The notes below the pieces were generated by a model. It was not told where the DNA came from, made no database searches, and saw nothing but the letters and a program-made list of their open reading frames with translations. Made by a program: the position numbers and the translations under genes. From a virus, in IMG/VR virus record IMGVR_UViG_3300025082_000087, positions 1 to 21,672 of that record: a stretch of 21,672 bases of DNA; one strand, written 5' to 3'. Positions 1-7,190 of the stretch are shown piece after piece. Position 1 is the stretch's first letter. Each line of letters begins with the position of its first letter.

Positions 1-523
1 CCTGGCAGGGCGACCGCTTCCACGCCTGTTCCACAAGCAGGGCGTGAGCGATGGTCGGGATGTCGGCCTCGTCGGCCAGCCGGCGGAACTTCTGCAGGTC
101 GAGGATCCACTTGCCCTTCGTGGACCGGTCGACTCGGACACGCTCAACACCGACAAGCTCCCACACGGGAGCGAGGAACAGGCGTGGCTGACGTTCGTCT
201 TTGGGGAGGTGGTGGTCGTGGGCGTTGTCTCTGAGGAGGTAAAAGACGCCCGGGTACCAGCGCAGGGCCTTGCGTACCGTGAGTTCATCGAGAACGAACA
301 GGTCTCTCTCATCAACCCCATCATACAGGTGCCATCTACTTGTCAGGGGTTGATTCTTCTCCTTGATTTCCAGCATCCACCCGGGCACCCAGATGTCCAG
401 GTCGTCCTTGGCGTCGAACCGGGTGTGGTTGGGTACACCGAGGCGCCCTGAAACGTATTCCTCGTAGGCCCGGGCGTTGGCGAAGTCGTGGGACCGTTGG
501 GCCGCCGTCCGGGTGTAGGTCAC
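1..523 (-). CDS. PD-(D/E)XK nuclease-like protein, 3' end outside the window
   Basis: An open frame starts at a GTG at 523 whose last three bases overlap the TGA of the upstream gene (GTGA), with GAGGAG about 12 bases upstream. It stays open for 174 codons to the window edge, so the C-terminus is missing. Around residues 39-55 it reads D-D-L-D-I-W-V followed by M-L-E-I-K-E-K. That D-(x8)-E-I-K spacing is the core of PD-(D/E)XK nucleases. The family is inferred from this motif only; the substrate is unknown. It lies directly after another putative PD-(D/E)XK nuclease in the replication operon, so a role in phage DNA processing or host DNA degradation is plausible. A non-nuclease use of the fold cannot be excluded. 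Confidence 0.7.
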   Translation of the reverse strand, partial: MTYTRTAAQRSHDFANARAYEEYVSGRLGVPNHTRFDAKDDLDIWVPGWMLEIKEKNQPLTSRWHLYDGVDERDLFVLDELTVRKALRWYPGVFYLLRDNAHDHHLPKDERQPRLFLAPVWELVGVERVRVDRSTKGKWILDLQKFRRLADEADIPTIAHALLVEQAWKRSPCQ

Positions 524-846
524 CGGTCGACCCAGCTCCTCAGGAGCTCCTGGCCGAACTCCCAGTCGACGACCATGAGGGTCCCGGGGGACTCTGCTGC
601 CCTACGGTCGCCGGAGGCAACGACGAGCGCCCACCTGTCGTCACCCCCGGCCGCTGCCCGCAGCAGCCGAACCCACTTCGGGATCTCCCACCGTTTCCGA
701 TGCTTTGCTTCAATCGGGAATGGCGTTCCGTGGAAGTCGTTGGAGGGGTTACCGGCCTTCGCCCGGTCCGCATCCGGCCAGATGTTTCGTAGGCCGTCGA
801 GCACCTCGTTCTCGAACTTGGTTCCCTTAGCCCGGGCTTTACTCAC
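520..846 (-). CDS. Holliday-junction-resolvase-like PD-(D/E)XK nuclease
   Basis: 108 aa from a GTG at 846. The N-terminus K-G-T-K-F-E-N-E-V (residues 7-15) supplies the early Glu seen in small phage resolvases. It is followed by N-D-F-H-G and P-I-E-A-K-H-R-K (about residues 35-50), the D...E-x-K catalytic core. The C-terminal half has the two hydrophobic strands expected after the active site. Family knowledge suggests a homodimer cutting branched DNA during replication or before packaging; this is inferred. No good Shine-Dalgarno precedes the start, and a run of eight C lies in the 33-base gap to the primase stop. The gene overlaps the next nuclease by 4 bases, which suggests translational coupling. 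It could also be a VRR-NUC-like enzyme. Confidence 0.72.
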   Translation of the reverse strand: MSKARAKGTKFENEVLDGLRNIWPDADRAKAGNPSNDFHGTPFPIEAKHRKRWEIPKWVRLLRAAAGGDDRWALVVASGDRRAAESPGTLMVVDWEFGQELLRSWVDR

Positions 847-879
847 ATCTATAGAGTAAAGGCACGGGGGGGGCAGGAT

Positions 880-1839
880 TCAACATATGGAAGTGTCACC
901 GTGGGAAAGGCCCCACCGGAGAACGGGTTCAAGCCATTGGTCGGCATCGTCAATGGCTTCTGCCACCCGGCCACCCGGCGGAACAAGGCTGCCGGCCCGG
1001 TGTGCACCAATCGCCTCGGTGATGCGCTGGGTCGCTTCCTGGCCGGCCTTGTCGTCATCCAGGCACAGGATCGTGACGTGGTGGCCGTCAAATATCGACA
1101 TCCATTCGGGTCGCCAGGTGCCGGCCCCACCGGGGAGGGCATACACCCGGACAGCTGAGTTGAGGCCCCGGCTGTTGATCCACTTCTGGACACACCACAG
1201 GTCGGACTCTCCTTCGACAAGGAGAGCGACCCCGGACTGGAGTACCGGTTCGACCCGGTACAAGAACGACGTGAACCTGGAACCCTTGACGGCGTGCTTG
1301 ACGCCCGAGTAGGTGTCCCGAACCTTGATGCCCCGGACGACGTCCTGTCGGTCCCGGTGCGGGATCCACAGTGCATGCTCGCAGACCTTGACGCCGAAGC
1401 CAGTCAGGTCATCCAACTCCAGGAACGGCCACTTGCCGGCCACCCAGCCGGCAGCCCTGGCCTTGGCGGACTTGGAGCCGACCGGTTCGTCGTCGAAGCG
1501 GTCGGTGAGGTCTTCTAGCTTCGGCCTTGAGACGCCGTACTTGGACCTGGTCGAGATGCCGGCCTTGCCGCCCAGCATCGACAGGGCTTCACCGAACGTG
1601 CACCCGGTCACCATCTGGCAGAACCGGATTTGGTCGCCGCCCTCACCAGTCGAATAATCAAACCAGTGGTCATGATAAATGTGCAGCGACGGGGTGTTGT
1701 CCCCCGGGTTAGCGACCGACCTGATTTTGTGCTGCCGGTTCGGTGGTTCCATCCCCAACAACTCCAGGACCTGGTACATGGAGACCGATTCTTTGATGTG
1801 GTCACGGAGCCGATTGTCAAACTTGGACCTCACGGTCAC
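880..1839 (-). CDS. DNA primase with TOPRIM domain
   Basis: 319 aa from the GTG at 1839, which overlaps the upstream TGA as GTGA. An in-frame ATG at 1863 would add 8 residues; upstream of that the frame runs through the neighbouring gene and is not coding. The N-terminal part (about residues 40-75) has the G-D-N-T-P-S-L-H-I-Y and W-F-D-Y-S-T-G-E-G-G-D pattern of phage primase zinc-binding-like domains, without an evident CHC2 cysteine set. The TOPRIM core is visible as V-E-G-E-S-D at 208-213 and L-C-L-D-D-D-K-A-G at 258-266, the metal-binding acidic residues. It would synthesise RNA primers at the fork with the DnaB-like helicase encoded upstream. Identification is firm for TOPRIM and good for primase. 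Confidence 0.86.
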   Translation of the reverse strand: MTVRSKFDNRLRDHIKESVSMYQVLELLGMEPPNRQHKIRSVANPGDNTPSLHIYHDHWFDYSTGEGGDQIRFCQMVTGCTFGEALSMLGGKAGISTRSKYGVSRPKLEDLTDRFDDEPVGSKSAKARAAGWVAGKWPFLELDDLTGFGVKVCEHALWIPHRDRQDVVRGIKVRDTYSGVKHAVKGSRFTSFLYRVEPVLQSGVALLVEGESDLWCVQKWINSRGLNSAVRVYALPGGAGTWRPEWMSIFDGHHVTILCLDDDKAGQEATQRITEAIGAHRAGSLVPPGGRVAEAIDDADQWLEPVLRWGLSHGDTSIC

Positions 1840-2099
1840 CCCCGGAGACTGTATGGCTGCCATGCCTTTAGGTGCACGATCGGCCAGCAAAAGTCCGGGC
1901 CCTCGTACTCTTCCCAAAGGGCCTCGTACTCTTCCATGTCGTCCCGGGCTGTTCCCTCGTGGTGTGAGCACACCCATTTGCCGCAGAAACCACGCTCGAT
2001 TCCCTCGGCCAGCCACTCCTCGGCGGTGCGACCGGGGGCATCGTCTACCTGGGAGGGCGGCGTGAAGGTTGAGCACACGACCGACAGGTTGGCGGTCAT
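1836..2099 (-). CDS. Small Cys/His protein of unknown function
   Basis: 87 aa. The start ATG at 2099 overlaps the preceding TGA by four bases (ATGA), and the end overlaps the primase start in the same way, so it sits firmly in the operon. The middle carries F-C-G-K-W-V-C-S-H-H and, after an acidic helix rich in Glu, D-F-C-W-P-I-V-H-L. Two C-x4-C/H-type clusters could bind one zinc ion. I recognise this as the style of small protein common in actinobacterial phages, but I cannot assign a function. The position between primase and helicase suggests a replication accessory role, which is inference only. Confidence 0.68.
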   Translation of the reverse strand: MTANLSVVCSTFTPPSQVDDAPGRTAEEWLAEGIERGFCGKWVCSHHEGTARDDMEEYEALWEEYEGPDFCWPIVHLKAWQPYSLRG

Positions 2100-2299
2100 C
2101 GTCGCTCCCAGTCACCTGTGACGAGGGCCCGGCTAGCCGCACTAGTGGTCTTGAAGTAGTGGGACTCTCTCGACCAGGGCAGGCCGTCCTTGTCGGTGTA
2201 ACCGAGGTAGTACCCGGCTGCTGACACGCAGACTTCAAGCTTGGCGTCGGGGTACGGGAGCTTCCCCCCTCGGTGAACGGTTTCGCCTTTGACGGCCAT
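2096..2299 (-). CDS. Hypothetical protein, 67 aa
   Basis: The frame is open from 2338, but the ATG at 2299 is chosen because AAAGGA sits seven bases upstream of it, and the 13 extra upstream residues are a Lys/Arg-rich low-complexity stretch. It ends in TGA overlapping the next ATG (ATGA). The protein is basic and mixed alpha/beta in appearance, with a Y-Y-L-G-Y-T-D-K-D-G segment and an S-H-Y-F-K-T segment. I do not recognise a family. It is co-transcribed with the primase and helicase genes. Confidence 0.6.
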   Translation of the reverse strand: MAVKGETVHRGGKLPYPDAKLEVCVSAAGYYLGYTDKDGLPWSRESHYFKTTSAASRALVTGDWERR

Positions 2300-2341
2300 T
2301 AGTTTGTCCTTTCTCTTTGTCGGCTTTCCACTGCTCATTGC

Positions 2342-2587
2342 CTAGAGTTGATGTACTCCCCCTCGACGAGATTCCGCTCGACGTGGAGCGGGCCGCTCCC
2401 TCTCACGTTCGTACTCGGCTTTGGTCATCGCATCGTCGTTGTAGTACTTGTTCTTGCGTGTCCGGTGGACGACACCTGTCGCAGCTTCTCTGGCGACCCG
2501 CATGGCGTTCTGGTGGACGTTCGTGCATCGGTTGCACCGGCACCCACGCCGTTGATACATCTTGAGGGTCCCGTGCTTGAAGCCCAT
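2342..2587 (-). CDS. Small CxCxxC putative zinc-binding protein
   Basis: 81 aa. The ATG at 2587 is preferred over the adjacent GTG at 2590 because AGGGG lies four bases upstream of the ATG and would be too close to the GTG. The N-terminus contains K-H-G-T-L-K-M-Y-Q-R-R-G-C-R-C-N-R-C-T, matching the H-G-T...G-C-x-C-x-x-C signature of a small-protein family widespread in actinobacteriophages; its function is not established. The C-terminal half is an Arg/Glu-rich, probably charged helical tail. It probably binds zinc and nucleic acid, which is inference. Confidence 0.66.
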   Translation of the reverse strand: MGFKHGTLKMYQRRGCRCNRCTNVHQNAMRVAREAATGVVHRTRKNKYYNDDAMTKAEYERERERPAPRRAESRRGGVHQL

Positions 2588-2594
2588 CACGCCC

Positions 2595-2780
2595 CTACCG
2601 CTCCGTCGAGGGTGGGCGGACTTTGTGAAGCGATCGGAGGACGTCCGGGGCGAACCGTTCGACCACCTCTCGTCTCTGGCGGTCGAAGTCGGCTTCGAAC
2701 CGGCGGATCATCCGCCAGCGGTAGTTGAGGAGGACGAACAGGGTGACGTTGATGAGCAGCAGGATGAGGTGGTAAAGCAA
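2595..2780 (-). CDS. Single-span small membrane protein
   Basis: 61 aa from a TTG at 2780, with AGGAG five bases upstream. Residues 2-19 are almost entirely hydrophobic (L-Y-H-L-I-L-L-L-I-N-V-T-L-F-V-L-L) and form one membrane span. They are followed by an Arg-rich segment that should stay cytoplasmic (N-out, C-in by the positive-inside rule). The soluble tail looks helical (F-E-A-D-F-D-R-Q-R-R-E-V-V-E-R-F). It lies inside the replication operon rather than the lysis cassette, so a membrane anchor or host-interaction role is more likely than holin. Function unknown. Confidence 0.62.
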   Translation of the reverse strand: MLYHLILLLINVTLFVLLNYRWRMIRRFEADFDRQRREVVERFAPDVLRSLHKVRPPSTER

Positions 2781-2788
2781 TGCGACTC

Positions 2789-3640
2789 CTAGAAGTTGAG
2801 GATCGGTTGTCGGATGCGGCCGGTGTCCGGGTTCCAGACGTGCTGGACCCCATCAGGGTGGATGCCACCGCCGGTGCGGGTTTTCAGAAACTGGAACCGG
2901 AGGTCTTTCTCCAGCCGGTCCCGAATGTCTTGGTTGATGTTCGGGTTCAGGGACGGCTTGTACATGCCGAGGACGTAGTCCGCCGACTCTTCGCCACCGA
3001 ACTTGCCGTCGGTCAGGTCCAGGGGCTTGTGGCCGGCGTTGGCCTCCCCCCTCTTGACCTGGTGGAGGACGATGAGGGCGAGGTCGTGCTCCCGGGCGAA
3101 GTTCTTCAACGCCCTCGCCATGGATTGGACCGAATCCATCTGGGATTCGCCCCAGGTGCTGATCAACTCCAGGTAGTCGATGAGGACCAGCCGGGGCCGT
3201 TGCCCGACCCGGGTCTCGTAGTCATCGAGGACCTTCGTCATGTCGCCCAGGCCGAGGTCTGGTTCGTCCTCGATACGCAGCAGGGATAGACCGTCGGCGG
3301 TCGATTCGACGGCGGACGACGCACCGTGTGTACGCATGCCTTTCTCGATGGCCGTGGTCGGTGTGTCGCTGTAGACCGAGGCCAGACGCTCCAGGATGTA
3401 CCGGCCGTGCATCTCCAGGGAGAAGAACACGGTCGGTATCTGGGGCTGGTTGACGGCCACGTTGACGAGGAACCAGGTCTTACCTACCCCTGTGCGGGCG
3501 AGCATGATCATCACCTGGCCGGGGGCCATTCCACCTTGGGTCCGGTCATCGAAGAAGCTGTAGCCGATGGGCACCCGGACGATGTCCGAGGACGCCCACC
3601 GGTACAGCTCCGCCTTGACCTCTGGGAGGTCACGGAGCAC
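2789..3640 (-). CDS. DnaB-like replicative helicase, RecA-type ATPase domain only
   Basis: 283 aa from a GTG at 3640. It has the P-loop A-R-T-G-V-G-K-T (48-55), the DnaB motif F-S-L-E-M (73-77), Walker B L-V-L-I-D-Y (151-156), L-H-Q-V-K-R-G (motif 3) and an F-L-K-T-R-T-G-G segment near the C-terminus that would supply the arginine finger. It lacks the N-terminal primase-interaction domain of full-length DnaB (about 450 aa), so it is a stand-alone helicase ATPase. It would unwind DNA as a ring with the TOPRIM primase encoded downstream. An amber codon and two codons separate this start from the preceding gene in the same frame, and no good ribosome-binding site is seen. Confidence 0.86.
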   Translation of the reverse strand: MLRDLPEVKAELYRWASSDIVRVPIGYSFFDDRTQGGMAPGQVMIMLARTGVGKTWFLVNVAVNQPQIPTVFFSLEMHGRYILERLASVYSDTPTTAIEKGMRTHGASSAVESTADGLSLLRIEDEPDLGLGDMTKVLDDYETRVGQRPRLVLIDYLELISTWGESQMDSVQSMARALKNFAREHDLALIVLHQVKRGEANAGHKPLDLTDGKFGGEESADYVLGMYKPSLNPNINQDIRDRLEKDLRFQFLKTRTGGGIHPDGVQHVWNPDTGRIRQPILNF

Positions 3641-3646
3641 TCGGGC

Positions 3647-4249
3647 CTACGGAACGATGGTGCCGGCGGCCACAAGGGCGGCGTACTCGTTCTGCAGGCC
3701 CAGCTTCGTGAACGCCCACCCGGGGGCGCACTTGCTGGCGTCACGCTGGTCGATGAGGAAGATGCCGACCTTGTACTGGCCGGCCATGATGTGCTCGTGG
3801 GTGATGTCCGGTGCGTTGCCACCCTTGACGGTGCACTTGTCTGTGTCCCACACCTTCCAGTCGCCCGGGTTGTGGTACAGGGCGTCCTCCAACTTCTCCA
3901 CCATCGTGGACTTGTCGTGGATCGGCTTCGGGAGGCCCGGCTGGTGTACTGCGTCACCGGCGGCAGGTATGACCGGTGGCACGGCGACCGGGGCCGCCCC
4001 GGTAGGGGCGGTGAATGCCGCCTGGGCGAGGGCCACCGGGTCGGGAGCATTCACGGCAGGGGCTGCGGAGGGAGCGACACCTTCGTCAATCCCCGCCGTG
4101 TCCAGAATGATGTTGTAGACGGCCATGGCCGTCGCTGCGAACCGGCCGTTGTGGACGGCCCCCTCCCCCTGATCTTGGAGGAGCGAGGTGGCGATGTAGG
4201 CAGAGACCTGGGCGATGATCGTCCGGTCTTTGAGTGTGACGGTTTCCAT
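3647..4249 (-). CDS. Unknown protein between Cas4-like nuclease and helicase; single-strand-binding role possible
   Basis: 200 aa with ATG at 4249 and a purine-rich AAGAAAG upstream. Three parts are visible: a helical N-terminus (1-50), an Ala/Pro-rich linker (about 55-105), and a compact C-terminal domain (about 110-200) with W-K-V-W-D-T-D-K-C, V-G-I-F-L-I-D-Q-R-D and W-A-F-T-K-L-G. I do not recognise the fold. Actinophage replication modules often place a single-stranded-DNA-binding protein between a Cas4-type nuclease and a helicase, so that role is a contextual guess. The stop is TAG in frame with the helicase. Confidence 0.66.
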   Translation of the reverse strand: METVTLKDRTIIAQVSAYIATSLLQDQGEGAVHNGRFAATAMAVYNIILDTAGIDEGVAPSAAPAVNAPDPVALAQAAFTAPTGAAPVAVPPVIPAAGDAVHQPGLPKPIHDKSTMVEKLEDALYHNPGDWKVWDTDKCTVKGGNAPDITHEHIMAGQYKVGIFLIDQRDASKCAPGWAFTKLGLQNEYAALVAAGTIVP

Positions 4250-4273
4250 TTGGTGTCTTTCTTCTCGTGGGTA

Positions 4274-5164
4274 TTAGTTGTGGAACGCTGCCCCGAAGGG
4301 GCACCTGTCCCAGTAGTCGCAATAGGCGGCACTGCACAGGAAGCTGTCCGGGCTGGGCAGGAAGGGCCCCCCGGCGTCGATCAGGTCGGCCAGTTCCCCG
4401 GCCTGGGTCATCGTCGCTGCGAGTTGACCAGCGGTACGGACCTCCTGGCGGCGGAAGAAGACCTCAGCCTCAGGCTTGGCGGCCACCACCTCGGCGGCGT
4501 TCAGCAGCGTGACGTCGTAGCAGAACCCCCGGGGGGTGTCCGGGTGGATGAGGCCCGGCATCTCATCGAGGTGGTGCAGGTAGTAGGACGCCTGCGGGGT
4601 CTTGTAGGCGGCGTACTTGTCCTTCTGTGGCTTGGACAGGCTGTGCTTGTGGTCGACGCACCAGACGAACCCGTTGGGTCCCTGGATGATCAGGTCGCTG
4701 GTGCCGTGCCGGATCCACCCTGGGTGGCCCTCCCACTCGAAGTTGAACGTGACTTCGACAGCGAGGACCTCGAACCCGGCAGGCCAGTAGCACTTGGCGG
4801 CGTGGTAGTACCGGATCGTGCCTGCCATCATCTCCAAGGCTTCGGCCTTGGTGAGGACCCGTTCGTCCTTCTTGGTCGTTGCCGGCTGGTACATCCAGTT
4901 GAAGTTCTTGCCGGACCTGTCCAACTCCACTTCGAGGGAATCAGCGGTGGCCCGGACGAGGAGGTCGACATCGGCAACAAGTGGGCCGCCTTCCATCCGG
5001 GCCCGGTAGTACTTCTCGTGGGCGGAGTGCAGAGCGGTGCCCATTGCCCTCACTATGCTGCTGTAGTACGGAATCGACGGGTCCAGGTCGTACATGATCC
5101 GCCGCTGACATATCTGGGCGTTGTTGATCGTGGACTGGCGCATCAGTTTCACGGGTGTGCTCAT
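4274..5164 (-). CDS. Cas4/RecB-type PD-(D/E)XK exonuclease with Fe-S cysteines
   Basis: 296 aa. The ATG at 5164 overlaps the TGA of the HTH gene (ATGA). All Cas4-like elements are visible: Cys19 (I-C-Q-R-R), His46 in G-T-A-L-H, Asp157 in T-S-D-L-I-I, Asp171/Lys173 in V-D-H-K-H, the Q191-A-S-Y-Y motif, and three C-terminal cysteines at 277, 282 and 288, giving the four ligands of a 4Fe-4S cluster. Family members are DNA exonucleases acting in recombination and end processing. No cas1 or CRISPR array is present, so this is a phage recombination nuclease rather than a CRISPR component. Confidence 0.86.
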   Translation of the reverse strand: MSTPVKLMRQSTINNAQICQRRIMYDLDPSIPYYSSIVRAMGTALHSAHEKYYRARMEGGPLVADVDLLVRATADSLEVELDRSGKNFNWMYQPATTKKDERVLTKAEALEMMAGTIRYYHAAKCYWPAGFEVLAVEVTFNFEWEGHPGWIRHGTSDLIIQGPNGFVWCVDHKHSLSKPQKDKYAAYKTPQASYYLHHLDEMPGLIHPDTPRGFCYDVTLLNAAEVVAAKPEAEVFFRRQEVRTAGQLAATMTQAGELADLIDAGGPFLPSPDSFLCSAAYCDYWDRCPFGAAFHN

Positions 5165-5742
5165 CGGCGGTTCTTTCGGGCGATGTAGTTGACCTGATTG
5201 ATGGTCGCTCCGGTCCGGGTCGAGATCGACGCAATCGGTTCACCGGCCCGCCACCGTCGTAGAACCTCTTCCTTCTTACGGGCTGACAACTCCTGTGCCC
5301 GACCGGCCTGGATGTTCGGGGTGAGACCCCGGGCAGCGAGGACCTTGTAGATCCACGCCCGGGAGAACTCAGTCGACATGTGGATCGCCTGGACACTCAT
5401 CCCCTGGGCGTGCCCGTGGATGATCGTCCACGTCTCCGGGTTGATCCGGCCAACGGCCTGGGCGACGAGTGCATCGTCCATTCCAAGCGTGTGGGCGATC
5501 TCCCACGGCAACCAGCCGAGGAGGAACATCTCCCTGGCCCGCCCCTTGTCGGACATGTCGAGGAAGTGGCCGATACGGAGACCGTGGCGGACTAGTTCGT
5601 TGCTCTCCCACTCGGGGAGCGGATCCCCATGGATGAGAGAGTCTTCGAGGGCTTCCCTGACGGTGACCCATTCAGGCGGGTAAGCGAGAAAACCGTTACC
5701 GACCGACGTTGTTCCCTGTGCATTCGTGGATGAGTTGGTCAT
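5161..5742 (-). CDS. Multi-HTH DNA-binding protein, first gene of the replication operon
   Basis: 193 aa with ATG at 5742 and AAGGA seven bases upstream. Three segments look like helix-turn-helix units: about 76-100 (W-L-P-W-E-I-A-H-T-L-G), 114-140 (M-S-V-Q-A-I-H-M-S-T, then R-A-W-I-Y-K-V-L) and 166-191 (G-E-P-I-A-S-I-S-T-R-T-G). The third is preceded and followed by basic residues. Its place immediately after the candidate operator-promoter at 5758-5803, and first in the operon, suggests an autoregulator or an origin-binding initiator. The choice between these is inference. The stop overlaps the next start by four bases. Confidence 0.74.
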   Translation of the reverse strand: MTNSSTNAQGTTSVGNGFLAYPPEWVTVREALEDSLIHGDPLPEWESNELVRHGLRIGHFLDMSDKGRAREMFLLGWLPWEIAHTLGMDDALVAQAVGRINPETWTIIHGHAQGMSVQAIHMSTEFSRAWIYKVLAARGLTPNIQAGRAQELSARKKEEVLRRWRAGEPIASISTRTGATINQVNYIARKNRR

Positions 5743-5757
5743 TCATGTGTCCTTCTC

Positions 5758-5803
5758 GTGGGTGTCCGCTGACCAGAGTATGCAGCATAGCAGTGACACC
5801 CAC
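5758..5803 (-). promoter_or_regulatory. Candidate leftward promoter flanked by a 9-bp inverted repeat
   Basis: On the minus strand an extended -10 element, TGC-TATGCT (hexamer 5789 to 5784), lies about 40 bases before the HTH gene start. No clear -35 is seen. It is bracketed by GTGGGTGTC (5758-5766) and its exact inverse GACACCCAC (5795-5803). The -10 lies within a perfect 11-base palindrome, TATGCAGCATA (5779-5789). This arrangement suits an operator bound by a dimer, possibly the HTH protein encoded next. Confidence 0.45.
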
Positions 5804-5832
5804 CAGAAACGGTGGACACTCGCAGACAACGG

Positions 5833-5850
5833 GGGTGGACAGTTCCACCC
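5833..5850 (-). terminator. 7-bp hairpin after the endolysin gene
   Basis: GGGTGGA (5833-5839) pairs with TCCACCC (5844-5850) around a four-base loop, about 20 bases beyond the endolysin stop. There is no T tract on the minus strand, so it is a weak intrinsic terminator, an mRNA 3' stabiliser, or part of the downstream operator region. The core GGTGGACA recurs at 5811-5818. Confidence 0.35.
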
Positions 5851-5870
5851 GTCGGGGACCCGTCAGGTCG

Positions 5871-6596
5871 TTACAGGCCCTCGGTCCACAGCACCCACGC
5901 CCAGGTCTGCTCGGTGACCACACCGGTGGCCGGACCGAGCCACGGGGCGATGAAAGCTTGCACGGCGAGTAGCCGCTGCTCTGTCATAGGACCAAACTTT
6001 CCATCGGCGGCGATGTCCGGGCCTAGGGCACGTTGGAGGCGGGCCACGTCGGTGCCGGTGGCCCCACGTCTGAGAACCGTTGGCAGTGCGGGGCCTCGGA
6101 GTGCCGGGTCAGAGCCCGGTTCTAGGGCACCGTCGGCAAGCAGGCCACGGAGCAGATCCCCGGGGCACGACGTTGCCTTCACCTGCGAGTGCGGGACGAT
6201 GTCGAGGGCGCCGGGCCACTGCCGGCGGGCCAGAGCGACAGCCCGGGCGATGCCGTCGACCATCGGTTCCGGGATCGGTTGGCCGGGCCCGACGAGGGCC
6301 ACGATGGCGACGTACCGGCGGTTCAAGATACGGCCACCCTGGGCCCCGGACTCGATGTCGAGGCCACGGCAGGCCCACACCTCGCCAGCCTGATCGACGG
6401 CGAGGTTGTAAGCGATGTCCCACCAGCCGAGCCGGTCGATGTGCCCGGTCTGGATGGATCGGAGCAGGGCATCGGTCGGCCGGGTCGGGTCGATGGCGAA
6501 CCCGGCATAGTGGACGCAGACGCCCTTGACGTGGGCCGCTACGAGGCGGCGGGTCTTTACCGGGGGGCGTGCTCGCCAGTCTGATCTCGTGTGCAT
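5871..6596 (-). CDS. Endolysin: N-acetylmuramoyl-L-alanine amidase with peptidoglycan-binding domain
   Basis: 241 aa from the ATG at 6596, chosen because AAGG lies eight bases upstream; a GTG at 6605 would add three residues. The catalytic domain (about 20-150) is of the amidase_2/PGRP type, with zinc ligands His29 (V-H-Y-A-G-F), His136 (V-P-H-S) and Cys144 (T-S-C-P-G-D), and the conserved W-W-D-I-A-Y-N segment. Residues about 170-235 form a PG_binding_1 domain (L-R-R-G-A-T-G-T-D-V-A-R-L-Q, then D-G-K-F-G-P-M-T-E). It cleaves the bond between muramic acid and the stem peptide to lyse the host. There is no signal peptide, so a holin must let it out. The putative holin gene stops one base before the GTG alternative. 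Confidence 0.88.
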   Translation of the reverse strand: MHTRSDWRARPPVKTRRLVAAHVKGVCVHYAGFAIDPTRPTDALLRSIQTGHIDRLGWWDIAYNLAVDQAGEVWACRGLDIESGAQGGRILNRRYVAIVALVGPGQPIPEPMVDGIARAVALARRQWPGALDIVPHSQVKATSCPGDLLRGLLADGALEPGSDPALRGPALPTVLRRGATGTDVARLQRALGPDIAADGKFGPMTEQRLLAVQAFIAPWLGPATGVVTEQTWAWVLWTEGL

Positions 6597-6606
6597 CACA
6601 TCCACC

Positions 6607-6792
6607 TTAGCGACTCGCCGGGTGGTTGTTCAGAAACTCGGCGTAAGCCTCGGGGCTGTTCAACACAATCATCACCCCACCCGATCCCGGTTCAGATGAC
6701 CGGCCAAGGGTCACGCTGATTGCTCCGATAAGTGTGCCCACAGCGACCAGTAGTCCAGTAACGGCCACGATCAGTTTTGTAACGCTTCCCAT
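6607..6792 (-). CDS. Small membrane protein, holin candidate
   Basis: 61 aa with ATG at 6792 and GGGGGA three bases upstream. Residues 7-29 (I-V-A-V-T-G-L-L-V-A-V-G-T-L-I-G-A-I-S-V) make one membrane span, followed by a short soluble tail. Size, single span and position directly before the endolysin fit a small holin or antiholin. There is no sequence motif that proves it. It would form membrane lesions that release the endolysin. Confidence 0.66.
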   Translation of the reverse strand: MGSVTKLIVAVTGLLVAVGTLIGAISVTLGRSSEPGSGGVMIVLNSPEAYAEFLNNHPASR

Positions 6793-6830
6793 TAGTCCCC
6801 CGTCGTACCTTCCTCCCGGCCGGTGGCTCC

Positions 6831-6888
6831 AAAACAGAAAGAGCCCCGAGCCCCACCGAGAGGAGAGTAACGGTGGGACCCGGGGCTC
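6831..6888 (-). terminator. Intrinsic terminator of the accessory operon
   Basis: GAGCCCCG (6841-6848) pairs with CGGGGCTC (6881-6888). Inside it CCCACCG (6852-6858) pairs with CGGTGGG (6871-6877) around a 12-base loop. On the minus strand the stem is followed by TTTCTGTTTT (6840 to 6831). It lies after the last accessory gene and before the holin candidate, so it separates the two leftward units. Confidence 0.75.
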
Positions 6889-6911
6889 AGGTCTGTGATG
6901 CGGTGACCAGT

Positions 6912-7190
6912 CTAGGTTACCCGACAGCGAAACCAGGGCGGAACCTCGGCTCCGGGTACACGAACGACAGCGTCGGCTCCGGCGATGAACGCCTCGACCT
7001 CGCCCGTCGACATGTACGACTGCTGGATGGCTGCTCGGCGGTATTGCCCGGGAGAGCAGTGGGACGACACCAAGATCAGCCAGCGGCGCCGGGTGGGCTC
7101 CGATGGTGAGTGCTCTTGGTGGTAGTCCTGAATCGCCCCGAGCCGTTTGAGGCTCTCGAGCGATTCGGTGATTCGTGATTGTCTGGACAC
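6912..7190 (-). CDS. Hypothetical protein, 92 aa, last gene of the accessory operon
   Basis: The GTG at 7190 is taken as start because AAGGAGGAG lies just upstream. The same frame is open further upstream but there runs through other genes. The N-terminus is basic and helical (S-R-I-T-E-S-L-E-S-L-K-R-L-G). A segment R-R-R-W-L-I-L-V-S-S-H-C-S-P-G-Q-Y could be a core beta strand, and the C-terminus has V-V-R-V-P-G-A-E-V-P-P-W-F. No family recognised. It is followed by the operon terminator. Confidence 0.6.
   Translation of the reverse strand: MSRQSRITESLESLKRLGAIQDYHQEHSPSEPTRRRWLILVSSHCSPGQYRRAAIQQSYMSTGEVEAFIAGADAVVRVPGAEVPPWFRCRVT

Noticed and set aside
4274-5164. CRISPR-associated system because of the Cas4-like gene
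   Set aside because: No repeats-spacers array and no cas1/cas2 are seen; phage Cas4-type exonucleases are common without CRISPR.
3326-5188. 620-codon plus-strand frame
   Set aside because: It lies antisense to the helicase and Cas4-type genes, which have clear motifs; it is a high-GC shadow.
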